This document shows positions 32,751-41,534 of a DNA stretch of 64,000 bases, in pieces. Origin of the DNA: Chthoniobacter flavus Ellin428 (GTDB taxonomy: Bacteria > Verrucomicrobiota > Verrucomicrobiia > Chthoniobacterales > Chthoniobacteraceae); contig NZ_ABVL01000029.1 in assembly GCF_000173075.1 (NCBI RefSeq), positions 1 to 64,000 on the forward strand. Reading direction: 5' to 3'. The translations under genes were made by a program, and so were the position numbers. Under the pieces are notes generated by a model. That model had not been told where the DNA came from. It ran no database searches and saw only the letters and a list, made by a program, of their open reading frames with translations. The number at the start of each line of letters is the position of its first letter. Positions within the stretch are counted from its first letter, which is position 1.

Positions 32751-35398
32751 ACGCTGACGATCCCAAGTTTACCGCCCACGTGCTGGGCGAATTCGATGAC
32801 CTCACGCCCGCCGAGCGGGCCGAGATCGAGGCGCTGATCGCCAATGATCCTGCCGCGGCTGCCGCCGCAGAGGAGACCCGTGCACTCGTTGCCCGACTGC
32901 GGGCCGAACTGCCGGGCGAAGCAGCCGGGACGCTCCAGGAGGAGCAGCGTGCGGCGGTGCTCGAGGCGGCATCGGCGGAGAAAGTGGTCCGCTTTCCGCG
33001 CCTGGCCGCAGTGCTGGCGGCGATCGCGGCTTGCGTGATCGTGGGCATTTCCTATGGGCTTCTTTTTCGAGCATATGAGTCGGGGTCCGATGTCAAACCG
33101 GTGGCTGCGGTCCCGGCGTCGTCTTCCCATTTCGTTCTCCTGGCCACGCCCGCCCCCACCGATCCCATCCCGTCTCCGACTGCCGATCTCGCCTCAAAGG
33201 TGACGCTGAATCCAGCGCCGCCGGTTTCGACGCCGCTCGCTTTCGATGGGAAGTTGCAGGAGGAGCTGAAGGATGCGCCGCAGATCGCCGCCCTGCAGCC
33301 AGCTCCGGCGGCGCCGGCGCTGCAACCGATGGTCAGGGCAGAGCCGGCGGTGCCAGCGCAATCCCCGGCGTCTTCCACATCTTCGACCACGGTTACGACC
33401 ACGAGCCCTCCACCACCGGAGTTCCAATTTGCGCCAGCGACAGCGGCCAGGAAATCAATCAAGCTTCCGGTCGGTGTGCCTCTCGACAGTGCGGAGCCGC
33501 AGGGAGGCGCCGCGCTATCCAAAGCTGTAACCCCCAAGGATAAACTCGCCGAGGCGGATGCCTCGAAAGCGATGCCGGTCGCTGCCTGGGCGCGCGTGAG
33601 ACGGGGCTTTGCGGCCACCTCGGGGGGCATAGGAGACAACAGCTACGGTTTGGATGACCGGGGCGGAATCGCGGATAAAGCTTCCAACGCCAACTCTTTC
33701 GATACGCTCACGGAAAATGCCTTCCTCAACGTCCCCGAAAATCCGCTCTCCACTTTCAGCATCGATGTGGACACCGCGAGCTACGCCATCGTGCGGCGTT
33801 ATCTCAACGACAACCACCTGCCGCCCACCGGCGCCGTGCGGATCGAGGAACTGCTGAACTACTTCCCCTACGATTATCCCCAGCCGCAGGGCGCTGCGCC
33901 TTTCTCCGCGACCATGGAAGTGGCCACCTGCCCTTGGGCGCCGGAACATCGCCTGGTGCGCGTGGGCTTGAAGGGCCGCGAGATTCCGAAGGATGAGCGT
34001 CCGCCAAGCAATCTCGTCTTCCTCATCGATGTCTCCGGTTCGATGAATATGCCGAACAAGCTGCCGCTCCTGCAGAAGTGCTTCAGCCTGCTCGTTGAGC
34101 AACTCGGACCGAAGGATCGCGTCTCCATCGTGACCTATGCGAGCGGAACGAAGTTGGTCCTCGAGCCCACGCAGGACAAGGAAGCGATGCAGACGGCGAT
34201 CGATGGCTTGCACGCCGGTGGCGGCACCCACGGGTCGAGCGGCATCGATCTCGCCTACCGCATGGCCCAGCAGAGTTTCATTCCGGGCGGCACCAATCGC
34301 GTGATCCTGGCCACGGATGGCGACTGGAATATCGGCATCACCAACCAAAGCGAATTACTGAGCATGATCACCCGCAAGGCGAAGAGCGGCGTCTTCCTCA
34401 CCGTGCTCGGCTTCGGCCTGGATAACCTGAAGGACTCGATGCTGGTGAAGCTCGCCGATCACGGCAATGGGCATTACGCCTACATCGATACCGAGCAGGA
34501 GGCGCGGAAAGTTTTCGTCGATCAACTGAGCAGCACGTTGGTGACCATTGCGAAGGACGTGAAGATCCAGGTGGAGTTCAATCCCGTGCAGGTCAGTTCC
34601 TATCGGCTCGTCGGCTATGAGAAGCGATTGCTGGCGAAGGAGGATTTCAACAACGACAAAAAGGATGCCGGCGAAATCGGTGCCGGGCACACGGTGACGG
34701 CGCTTTACGAGGTCGTGCCGGTGGGAAAGGAACGGCCGGAGATCGCGAAGGTGGACGAGCTGAAGTACCAGCGCATCCCGCGCGCGGTCCCGGTGGAGAA
34801 GCCCACGCCGCAGCGTGAAACGGAGATTCAGGAACGCGAGAAGCTGCCCTCGGCCGCGCCCGCGGCTGCACCGGTTCCTGCAGCCAAGGCGGAAACGCCT
34901 GCCGCGGATGGGAGAACGGGCGCCGAAAAACCGGCCACCGAGGAGATCGCGCTGAATCCTGCTCCGGGTGCAGCGCCGGCGGATGGACGCACGGTGACGA
35001 TGCATGCTCCCCACAAGACGATCATAGTGGATGCGGATCGTGGTAACAATACCACGCAGGCCAGTGCGCTGGCCGAGCCGAGTCCGCTACCGGCGTCGGT
35101 GCGGAAAGAAATGCTCACGCTCAAGCTGCGTTACAAGGAGCCTGATGGCGAGAAGAGCAAGCTGTTGGAATTCCCACTCACCGATCCCGGGACGACTTGG
35201 GAAAAGAGTTCGCCCGACTTTCATTTCGCCGCCGCGGTGGCCAGCTATGGCATGCTGCTGCGCGATTCGAAATATCTGGGCGAGGCCACATGGCAATCCG
35301 TTGTCGAATGGGCGCGCGAAGGATTGGGCGCGGACAAGCACGGCTACCGTACGGAGTTTCTCAGCCTGCTGGACCGGGCCCGGGCGATGAAGCAATGA
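32747..35398 (+). CDS. Anti-sigma-like membrane protein fused to a YfbK-type von Willebrand factor A domain
   Basis: An 883-residue protein. The N-terminus (DDPKFTAHVLGEFDDLTPAE) resembles anti-sigma/zinc-less ASD segments. A single membrane helix lies at about 83-107 (LAAVLAAIAACVIVGISYGL). A long Pro/Ala-rich periplasmic linker leads to a YfbK N-terminal domain and a vWA domain with MIDAS motif DVSGSM near residue 427 and the later TDGDWNIG. A DUF3520-like C-terminal region follows, interrupted by a Pro/Glu/Ala-rich segment at about 680-760. Coupling to the ECF sigma gene suggests it holds the sigma factor at the membrane and releases it on a periplasmic signal. Confidence 0.88.
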   Translation: MNADDPKFTAHVLGEFDDLTPAERAEIEALIANDPAAAAAAEETRALVARLRAELPGEAAGTLQEEQRAAVLEAASAEKVVRFPRLAAVLAAIAACVIVGISYGLLFRAYESGSDVKPVAAVPASSSHFVLLATPAPTDPIPSPTADLASKVTLNPAPPVSTPLAFDGKLQEELKDAPQIAALQPAPAAPALQPMVRAEPAVPAQSPASSTSSTTVTTTSPPPPEFQFAPATAARKSIKLPVGVPLDSAEPQGGAALSKAVTPKDKLAEADASKAMPVAAWARVRRGFAATSGGIGDNSYGLDDRGGIADKASNANSFDTLTENAFLNVPENPLSTFSIDVDTASYAIVRRYLNDNHLPPTGAVRIEELLNYFPYDYPQPQGAAPFSATMEVATCPWAPEHRLVRVGLKGREIPKDERPPSNLVFLIDVSGSMNMPNKLPLLQKCFSLLVEQLGPKDRVSIVTYASGTKLVLEPTQDKEAMQTAIDGLHAGGGTHGSSGIDLAYRMAQQSFIPGGTNRVILATDGDWNIGITNQSELLSMITRKAKSGVFLTVLGFGLDNLKDSMLVKLADHGNGHYAYIDTEQEARKVFVDQLSSTLVTIAKDVKIQVEFNPVQVSSYRLVGYEKRLLAKEDFNNDKKDAGEIGAGHTVTALYEVVPVGKERPEIAKVDELKYQRIPRAVPVEKPTPQRETEIQEREKLPSAAPAAAPVPAAKAETPAADGRTGAEKPATEEIALNPAPGAAPADGRTVTMHAPHKTIIVDADRGNNTTQASALAEPSPLPASVRKEMLTLKLRYKEPDGEKSKLLEFPLTDPGTTWEKSSPDFHFAAAVASYGMLLRDSKYLGEATWQSVVEWAREGLGADKHGYRTEFLSLLDRARAMKQ

Positions 35399-35704
35399 GC
35401 GGGGCGATGGTTGGGGATTAAAACGCAGAGGCCGCAGACGCGGAGGTCGCAGAGAGGAACTGGCAACGGCGCTGCTATTAATAGACGTACGGCACAGATG
35501 CGCGAAGCGCTCGAAAAAAAAGGGCGTCATCCTGAGCGGAGTGCCCCGGCGGGCGAAGGTGGTCGGGAGTAGCGGCGCGTTGGGTTTGGGAAAGAATCGC
35601 AAAGGTCTGGGAAAAAGTAGCGCTTTGAAGGATTGAATCCCGCGCGGTTGGGACGGGATTTAAGGGCGGTTAAAGGCGCTTTGGAAACGCGCTTTAAAGC
35701 CGCT
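35399..35704. other. Left junction of the prophage region, no gene
   Basis: This 306-base gap separates the vWA gene from the convergent last phage gene. It holds a CGCAGAG-family repeat (35420-35457), a GTCATCCTGAGCGGAG segment like the dispersed repeat near the left edge of the window (35526-35541), and, at 35650-35707, a run of related GCGCTTT/TTTAAAG units in both orientations. The last could be part of a phage end or attachment site. No gene is seen. Confidence 0.4.
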
Positions 35705-36454
35705 TTAGCTGACTGTGGCTGTTCCACCATCTCCAAAGTCTCCGACTGCATGCGCATTACTGATCGGGACGCCAAGGAGCTGTTCCTGGCCGGGGAGAGT
35801 GGCGAAGGCTGCCAGAAATGTGCCTCCGTATCTCTCGGTTGAGGTCACGGAGACGGTGAATTTGAGGGTAGTCAGATCCTTGGTAAGCGTGAGCGTCCAA
35901 TTGACGGGCTTCTTGTTCGGAGGATCAGTTGGATTGCTATAGCCACTATCGAAAGTGGTCTTCCAGACTCCAGGGGACTCGAAGTCTACAGAGTGGGATC
36001 CGTCAATATCGACCTCGGAGAAGTTCAGCCCGTCATTGCCACATGTGACTCCGGTAATATCGACGTTCAATGATGTTCCAGGATTGGGCGTGGGGAGGGT
36101 TCCACCGCTGCCGCTACCACCGCCACCGCCACCGCCTCCACTGCCGGGTGGCGGGGGGAATCTACCGCCGCCGCTGGCGAAGCCGCGTTGGCCGGGGTCG
36201 GGAGAGTTGCCTCCTAGCGGTTCGGTGGGGGTGATGGGGCACGCAGCAAGGGGGGCTGGGACGGTGGTCCAGTCGGTGGCGAGGAGATCGGCCGCGGTGT
36301 AGTCGGTCGCGACGACAGTGTGCGGCTGGCCGCCGGGGAAGGAGAACCAATGTCCACCGCGCCAGACCCAGAACCATTTATCCGCGGCCCAGGAGGCTCG
36401 ACGGATGGGCAGGTTATTAGCGATGGAGATGACAGCCGCCTCGAGGATGGTCAT
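35705..36454 (-). CDS. Tad2/DUF2829-like domain fused to a beta-rich C-terminal domain
   Basis: A 249-residue protein starting at ATG 36454, overlapping the upstream stop. The N-terminal about 65 residues have the DUF2829 layout seen in Thoeris anti-defence Tad2: NNLPIRRASWAADKWFWVW, then VVATDYTAADLLATDWTTV. A glycine-rich hinge follows (about eight Gly in a row), then a beta-rich domain of unknown family (NVDITGVTCGNDGLNFSEVD). It is the last phage gene. The position next to tail genes also allows a virion-tip role. Confidence 0.6.
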   Translation of the reverse strand: MTILEAAVISIANNLPIRRASWAADKWFWVWRGGHWFSFPGGQPHTVVATDYTAADLLATDWTTVPAPLAACPITPTEPLGGNSPDPGQRGFASGGGRFPPPPGSGGGGGGGGSGSGGTLPTPNPGTSLNVDITGVTCGNDGLNFSEVDIDGSHSVDFESPGVWKTTFDSGYSNPTDPPNKKPVNWTLTLTKDLTTLKFTVSVTSTERYGGTFLAAFATLPGQEQLLGVPISNAHAVGDFGDGGTATVS

Positions 36455-36768
36455 GCGGAAGGAAAGCCTGGCGGCGGCGGAGGAAGTTGGATGGGCTGAT
36501 CTGTCCACTGCCTATAGACAATGGGCGCGGTATTATAAGCGGGGACGGCAGCGCAGGGATTGGCAGTGAACGGCTGGTCTGTCCAATCACGGGCGAAGAG
36601 ATCGGAACGGGTGTAATCGGTCGCCGCGACCAAGCGCTGGCCCCCGCTATCGATGACGAAATAGAGGCCGTTGAAGACCCAGACTTTATCCATCCAACCG
36701 GCGCGGCGAATCCTGGCTCCCGTTTGAGCCAGGGCATCGGCGGCGAACAAATCTAAAGACCAAGGCAT
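36451..36768 (-). CDS. Small Tad2/DUF2829-like protein
   Basis: A 105-residue protein, a close relative of the N-terminal domain of the next gene: GARIRRAGWMDKVWVFNGLY and VAATDYTRSDLFARDWTDQ. In Tad2 proteins this fold binds the cyclic ADP-ribose signal of Thoeris defence. The C-terminus is proline-rich (QLPPPPPGFPSA). It overlaps its downstream paralogue by 4 bases; a heptamer repeat fills the gap upstream. The family assignment rests on motif resemblance only. Confidence 0.6.
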   Translation of the reverse strand: MPWSLDLFAADALAQTGARIRRAGWMDKVWVFNGLYFVIDSGGQRLVAATDYTRSDLFARDWTDQPFTANPCAAVPAYNTAPIVYRQWTDQPIQLPPPPPGFPSA

Positions 36769-36780
36769 CGCAGAAAGAGG

Positions 36781-36806
36781 ATAGTGGAGAGTTGATAGTG
36801 GATAGC
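36781..36806. repeat. TTGAGAG-family heptamer repeat
   Basis: ATAGTGGAGAGTTGATAGTG plus GATAGCC fills the gap between two phage tail genes; CTCTCAA reads on the coding strand. Confidence 0.6.
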
Positions 36807-36810
36807 CCGA

Positions 36811-37809
36811 TCAGTGATCGCCGAGATCCCGCTCGATCTGGATGGTGAAGGTCTTGCTGGTCCGGCGCAGGGTCGCTGGCGTGCTGGCGAAGTAAGGATT
36901 CGGATAGGTCAACTCGATCTCCACCAAGGCATTCAAGATCGTGCCCTTATCGTCCTCGTAATTGCTCAACGCGCCGGCAAGTGACGAGCCATTCAGCTTG
37001 ATGTAGATCAGGATTGAATTGGCGTCTCCCGTGCCGATCTTTTGCGAATTCGTGCTGATCTCGATTTTGGCGTCGGGTTCTACTTCTTTGACCACCATCA
37101 AACAGGCGTCGTCATCGATCGCGCCCAAGTCGATGATGCTGGCGTTTTTTACCGTCCGCAGGCGCAGAATTCGATCGTCGTGTTCTTTGAAGAATAGGAT
37201 CGGTGTGGCGCGATCCGCCGGGGTGAGATTGAGAGTGCTATTGGTCTGCACAATGAGGTTGTCTGTCGCTAAATCCCAGACGAGGTCGGCATTGGCATCA
37301 GGTGCAGCGGCCGCAGAGATGATGCCCAGGGAAAAGAGCACCTCGGCGCTGGTCGCTGGGTCGGCATTGGTGGCAGTGATGCGCACGTCGGATACGCCGG
37401 GCACCGTGCCCGCTCCAGTGAGGAAGCCTGGGCGATAGATGAGCGCAGCGGTATAATCGACGGTCACGTCGATCGCCGAGCCGCCGGGCGTCGTAGAGAG
37501 CTTGAAAGTATCGGCAGCGGCGTTGACGACGAAATATCGCGTGTTGATCGCGAGGCCGGTCCCCCCCGTTAGCGATCGGAAGACGACGCAGGTGCCATTG
37601 GCGAGGCCGTGGGCGGTCCAATTGACGGTGTCGCCGGTGGCCGAGACGGTGACGGAGCCCGAGGGCTGGAAGGTCATTCCGGTGGGGAATGCGCCAGATG
37701 TGATCGCCCAATCGTAGGGATTATTGGTGGCGGAGAATTGATGCTCCCAGGTGAGCCATTGCGGGTAGATCAGGACTCCAGATTCAGGATCGATTGCGGG
37801 AGCGGCCAT
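36811..37809 (-). CDS. Phage tail or tail-tip structural protein
   Basis: A 332-residue beta-rich protein with no enzyme motif. It opens with an Ig-like segment (YPQWLTWEHQFSATNNPYDW), followed by a module VNWTAHGLANGTCVVFRSLT...GLAINTRYFVV typical of repeat domains in phage tail proteins. The C-terminal half (LIYIKLNGSSLAGALSNYED) is of unknown family. Its place after the large tip genes suggests a distal tail or host-contact component. Confidence 0.65.
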   Translation of the reverse strand: MAAPAIDPESGVLIYPQWLTWEHQFSATNNPYDWAITSGAFPTGMTFQPSGSVTVSATGDTVNWTAHGLANGTCVVFRSLTGGTGLAINTRYFVVNAAADTFKLSTTPGGSAIDVTVDYTAALIYRPGFLTGAGTVPGVSDVRITATNADPATSAEVLFSLGIISAAAAPDANADLVWDLATDNLIVQTNSTLNLTPADRATPILFFKEHDDRILRLRTVKNASIIDLGAIDDDACLMVVKEVEPDAKIEISTNSQKIGTGDANSILIYIKLNGSSLAGALSNYEDDKGTILNALVEIELTYPNPYFASTPATLRRTSKTFTIQIERDLGDH

Positions 37810-37818
37810 TGGTGAGGA

Positions 37819-37852
37819 AAGTTGATAGTTGAGAGTTGAGGGTTGAGAGCCG
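37819..37852. repeat. TTGAGAG-family heptamer repeat
   Basis: Four to five imperfect copies (AAAGTTGATAGTTGAGAGTT, then GAGGGTTGAGAGCCGCG) occupy nearly all of the 45-base gap between two tail genes. Confidence 0.7.
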
Positions 37853-37854
37853 CG

Positions 37855-40212
37855 TTAGCTGATGGAGATGCCGAGGATGCCGTTGTCGGGCTGGAGCAAG
37901 GACCAGCTCAGCCAGCCGCGGGCGTCGGTGACGCTGTTCTTGGTGTCGAAGTTTCGGAACATGGCGCGGAGGGCGAAGTTGGCGGTCTGCTGGACGTTGG
38001 CCGTGGCGCTGAGGACGCGTTGATAGATCATCCCGTTGGCGGTGAAGACGGTGCCGTTGGTGTTGGCGATGGTGCAGCCGAATCCGAAGGTTTGGATCGC
38101 CGGGCCGACGCGGACGATTTGCGAGACGAGCGGCGTGGCGGTCTGCCAGGTGATGTCGAGCAGGTTGGCGTCGGGTGTTCCGGGCGTGGTTTCCTGGGTG
38201 ATCAGGCCCTGCTCGATGACAAACAGGTATTCGGCTTCCGAAGTTCCCTTGAGGATCTGCAAGGAGAGTTTTCCGAGGAAGGTGAGGGTCTTCCCGGCGG
38301 GGAACATCATGTCGTTAATGAGGATGTCGTCGGTGCCGCCGAAGATGGGAATTTCGAAGGGAATCGGGTAATAGCTGTCCTTGGAACCGCTCTTCCTTGC
38401 CGGGTAATTCATGCGACCGTCGCTGATCACGTAACCACCTGCTTCCGACATGCTGCTGCGGATGTGGCCACCGCCGGGGATGAGGGTGGCGGCCGCGGTG
38501 GTGTAGAGTGCGCCGGCGGCGGGATCGGGCAGCGGTGACGTGGGCAATGCGCCGAGGCTCGTGGTGGTATTCAACGCCGGGAGGAGGAAGGGCGGCTTCG
38601 TGGTCGGGAGCTTGGTCGGATCGGTGATCGGTGCGCCGGTCGCGTCCTTGGCGAAAAGAATTTGGCTGAATGGTTGGAGCTGGATGGTGGTGGCGTTGGA
38701 GGGCGCGATCCCGGAGGGCAGCGAGGCGTTGGCGGGGAGGAGCGTTTGCAGCTCGGTCACGGCGGTTTGCAGGGCGCTGAGGTCGGTGGGGAGGTTGGTG
38801 ACCTGGTCCTCGGCGATGGTGAGGTCATCGGCCCAGACTGCGGTGTCGACGAAGCCGATCACCGAGATGCGCCATGTTCCGGCGGCTGGCGCGCCGGTGA
38901 GGGCGGTTACAGTGACGTGATTGTCGTCGGTGATGGCCGCGCTGTAATCCACGCCGTTCTTGAGCTGGACGCCGTTGGCTCCGTCGATCCGAACGAAGAC
39001 TTCGACGTCGGAGGTAGCGAGATCGTGGGCGAGATCGAAGACCGTGGTTGCGCCGTCGCCTTGTTCGCTGAAGACGCGGGCGACTTTACCCACCAAGGTG
39101 TTGGCGGTGCCCGGGCCGACGTAGGTTTTCGGGCTGGGCAGGCGCAGCCAATCGATGGTGGCAAGGCTATCGAGGATGGGCAACGCGACCGGGCGCTGAA
39201 CCGTGAGCTGGGTGTAGAGCGCGACGATTTCCTGCGGGTCACCGGTGCCGTCTTCGGTGCAATCGATGCGGATCTCCAGCGGGAGGGTTACGCTCGGCTG
39301 GGAGCGCAGCATGGAGGCGAGTTCGAGGCGATCGAAAGGAATCGTCAGGAACAAATCCTGCGCGGGGGCGTCGCCGCCTTCGACGGTCAGCTCGGCCACG
39401 TCGGTGCCCGCGTATTTGCCGCCGAGATCGACGTAGAAACGTTGGCTGAAGGGCAGCGTGACGACGATGCCGCTGCCGAGCGCCGCGACTAGCGCGGCCT
39501 GGATGGTGTCCGCACTGGCATCCTCGGCGAGCAGCTCGGTTCGAATGTTGTCTTTGACGATGCGATAGGTGCCGCGGAAGTCGGATGGGATAGAGAGCTG
39601 CTGCACCGTGTCCCAGACCTGGCCCGATCCGGCTCCGCCATGAATCTTGACGCTGAAGGAGGGCAGGGAGGGCAAGCCGATCGAGGGAGGGCCGCCGACA
39701 AAGGCCACGGGGGCCTGGGTGAGACGCACTTCGTGTAGCCAGAGATTATCAATCTGCGTGCCGGCGCGGATGTCCGCGAAGCTGACCGGCCAGAGCGAGT
39801 TGTCGACGATCTGGATCGGCACCTGCACAGCGCCGGCGCCGAAGCGGATCAACCACGATCCTTCCACTTTCTTCACGGCGGCCGTGCCGTAAGCACCCGT
39901 CACGGCCGTCTTGGCGTTGATCGCGGACTGCATCTGCGTGGCAGTGCAATCGTGCGAGAGATCGGCGGTGGTGAAGTTGGTATCGGGATTGCCGTTGTTA
40001 AAGCAGAGCGCGAACTTCCCTCCCCCGGGCCGGGCGTCGACGTTGCCAAAGGAAGCCTTGGAGCCCGTGATGCTCAGATTCGGCTCGATGGGGTTGCCGT
40101 TGATCGTCTTGGTGAAGCGAATCTGCAACGTGAGGCTCTCGCCGAAGGTCAGCACCGGAGGCACCCAGTCCGAGTTGCGCGTAGTCAGATTGATCGTGAT
40201 TAATTGTCTCAT
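37855..40212 (-). CDS. Large phage tail-tip/fibre protein
   Basis: A 785-residue, largely beta-strand protein without signal peptide. It starts RQLITINLTTRNSDWVPPVL and continues with repeated strand-rich segments. A fibre-like middle contains VFVRIDGANGVQLKNGVDYS and a heptad-like coil (LPTDLSALQTAVTELQTLLP), then a C-terminal head (FGFGCTIANTNGTVF). It is probably a tail-tip or fibre protein acting in host binding, by position and composition; no specific family was recognised. Confidence 0.65.
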   Translation of the reverse strand: MRQLITINLTTRNSDWVPPVLTFGESLTLQIRFTKTINGNPIEPNLSITGSKASFGNVDARPGGGKFALCFNNGNPDTNFTTADLSHDCTATQMQSAINAKTAVTGAYGTAAVKKVEGSWLIRFGAGAVQVPIQIVDNSLWPVSFADIRAGTQIDNLWLHEVRLTQAPVAFVGGPPSIGLPSLPSFSVKIHGGAGSGQVWDTVQQLSIPSDFRGTYRIVKDNIRTELLAEDASADTIQAALVAALGSGIVVTLPFSQRFYVDLGGKYAGTDVAELTVEGGDAPAQDLFLTIPFDRLELASMLRSQPSVTLPLEIRIDCTEDGTGDPQEIVALYTQLTVQRPVALPILDSLATIDWLRLPSPKTYVGPGTANTLVGKVARVFSEQGDGATTVFDLAHDLATSDVEVFVRIDGANGVQLKNGVDYSAAITDDNHVTVTALTGAPAAGTWRISVIGFVDTAVWADDLTIAEDQVTNLPTDLSALQTAVTELQTLLPANASLPSGIAPSNATTIQLQPFSQILFAKDATGAPITDPTKLPTTKPPFLLPALNTTTSLGALPTSPLPDPAAGALYTTAAATLIPGGGHIRSSMSEAGGYVISDGRMNYPARKSGSKDSYYPIPFEIPIFGGTDDILINDMMFPAGKTLTFLGKLSLQILKGTSEAEYLFVIEQGLITQETTPGTPDANLLDITWQTATPLVSQIVRVGPAIQTFGFGCTIANTNGTVFTANGMIYQRVLSATANVQQTANFALRAMFRNFDTKNSVTDARGWLSWSLLQPDNGILGISIS

Positions 40213-40220
40213 GCGGTTGC

Positions 40221-40251
40221 GAAGATCGGAGATGGGAGATCGGAGATCGGG
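40221..40251. repeat. GGAGATC-family heptamer repeat
   Basis: GAAGATCGGAGATGGGAGAT followed by CGGAGATCGGG fills the gap between two phage genes. A second copy is inside a gene at 51755-51787. Confidence 0.65.
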
Positions 40252-40252
40252 A

Positions 40253-41479
40253 TCACTGCAGCAGGGCGGTGTTGAATCCCACGCCGCGATAAGGGAAATT
40301 CGGGTCGAGTTGGACGGCGGCGACTTGGGCGGCGGCGGTGGTGGCTTTGGCGGCGGCGTTTTGCAGTTTGTCGGGGCCGAGTTTGGCGGCGACGGCTTGG
40401 GCGTTGGCCAGCGGGGCGAAGTTGCCGTCGATCCCGCCGCCGGTGATGGTCCAGAAGGAGCCGGCCATGCTGTGGCCCTGCAGGATGTTCAGCGCCTGCT
40501 GCGCGGCGTCATTGATCGAGGAGGCGAGGAAGCCGATGGCGATCTGCGCGACGCCGCCGGCGAGCGGTGGAATGAAGGGTGTGCCGGGGTCGTTGCTAAT
40601 GGGCTGGAAGAAGGGCTGCGCCCATTGCAGATTCCAAAAAAGATTGTGCCGGACGTAAGGCGTCCAGGAGCCATCGGGCTCGGTGCCGATGGGCGTATTC
40701 GGCGGGCTTAAAAGGTAGACGGTGGAGATGAGCAGTTCGTCGAAATTCGGCTCGGTGTAATCGCCGGAAAGCGGATCGATGGCGGCGGTTTGATCGATGG
40801 GCTGGAAGGTGCCGGCGAGGACGCGCAGGACGTCGCTCGGCGCGGGCGAAGCGATGGAAAGGGTTTGCTGCACGCTGCCCTGGCCGGTGATGAATCCGCT
40901 GGGATTCAGGTCGACACTGCTGGTCAGTCCGGAGCGCGGCTGGTGCAGCCAGATATCGCAGGCCCGGAGCAGGCGCAGATTGTCGGGCGGCGGTGCGGTG
41001 TCCACGCTCTTCCCGGCCGGCAGACGCGCAGCCCCGAGCTGCACGAAGAAATCCGGCACGCCGGCGTTGCCGTCGCCGTCCCAGCCGATGCCGTAGAAGT
41101 TGAGGGCGATCGCGGGGGTGAGGTAGAGCGGCAGATCTACTGAGAGTTGAGAGTTGAGAGTTGATTGTTGAGAGTTAAAGACGGAAGCGCTGAAGAAGGG
41201 TTCGCCGGTCAACGGGTTGATCTCCCACGGATTGCCAACTGCTTGTTGCTCGGCGACGGTTGCGCGATAGATCGGGCAGGCTTCGTTGACGAAGCCGGGT
41301 TGCACGGTGGCCACCCATTGTTGTGCCGATCCGGACCATGAGGGCGTGGTGAACCAGGGGTGCTTGAATTGGTTCGACGGGCGCGCGGCAATTGCCTCGC
41401 CGAGCTCGGAAAGAGCGAGGGCGCTGTTCGCGGCCGGGCGCGTGAGCGAAGGAGCATGACTATGCGCGCGCCAGCTCAT
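40253..41479 (-). CDS. Phage tail protein with an in-frame heptamer-repeat insertion
   Basis: A 408-residue protein of unknown family, probably part of the tail tip. Most of the chain has ordinary composition (WFTTPSWSGSAQQWVATVQP, GDYTEPNFDELLISTVYLLS). Residues about 101-113, reading NSQQSTLNSQLS, are encoded by the CTCTCAA repeat at 41141-41175 and keep the frame. The C-terminal quarter is Ala-rich and helical (AAAKATTAAAQVAAVQ). Confidence 0.65.
   Translation of the reverse strand: MSWRAHSHAPSLTRPAANSALALSELGEAIAARPSNQFKHPWFTTPSWSGSAQQWVATVQPGFVNEACPIYRATVAEQQAVGNPWEINPLTGEPFFSASVFNSQQSTLNSQLSVDLPLYLTPAIALNFYGIGWDGDGNAGVPDFFVQLGAARLPAGKSVDTAPPPDNLRLLRACDIWLHQPRSGLTSSVDLNPSGFITGQGSVQQTLSIASPAPSDVLRVLAGTFQPIDQTAAIDPLSGDYTEPNFDELLISTVYLLSPPNTPIGTEPDGSWTPYVRHNLFWNLQWAQPFFQPISNDPGTPFIPPLAGGVAQIAIGFLASSINDAAQQALNILQGHSMAGSFWTITGGGIDGNFAPLANAQAVAAKLGPDKLQNAAAKATTAAAQVAAVQLDPNFPYRGVGFNTALLQ
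41141..41175. repeat. TTGAGAG-family repeat inside a coding sequence
   Basis: About five copies (TGAGAGTTGAGAGTTGAGAG, then TTGATTGTTGAGAGT) lie within the phage gene on the minus strand and encode NSQQSTLNSQLS without shifting its frame. Confidence 0.75.
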
Positions 41480-41488
41480 TCGGCAGAA

Positions 41489-41523
41489 AGTGGATAGTTG
41501 ATAGTTGAGAGTTGATAGCCGCG
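41489..41523. repeat. TTGAGAG-family heptamer repeat
   Basis: AGTGGATAGTTGATAGTTGA and GAGTTGATAGCCGCG lie in the 55-base gap between two tail genes; the AGCCGCG extension recurs at 37852 and 49300. Confidence 0.7.
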
Positions 41524-41534
41524 CGTTCTTCGGT

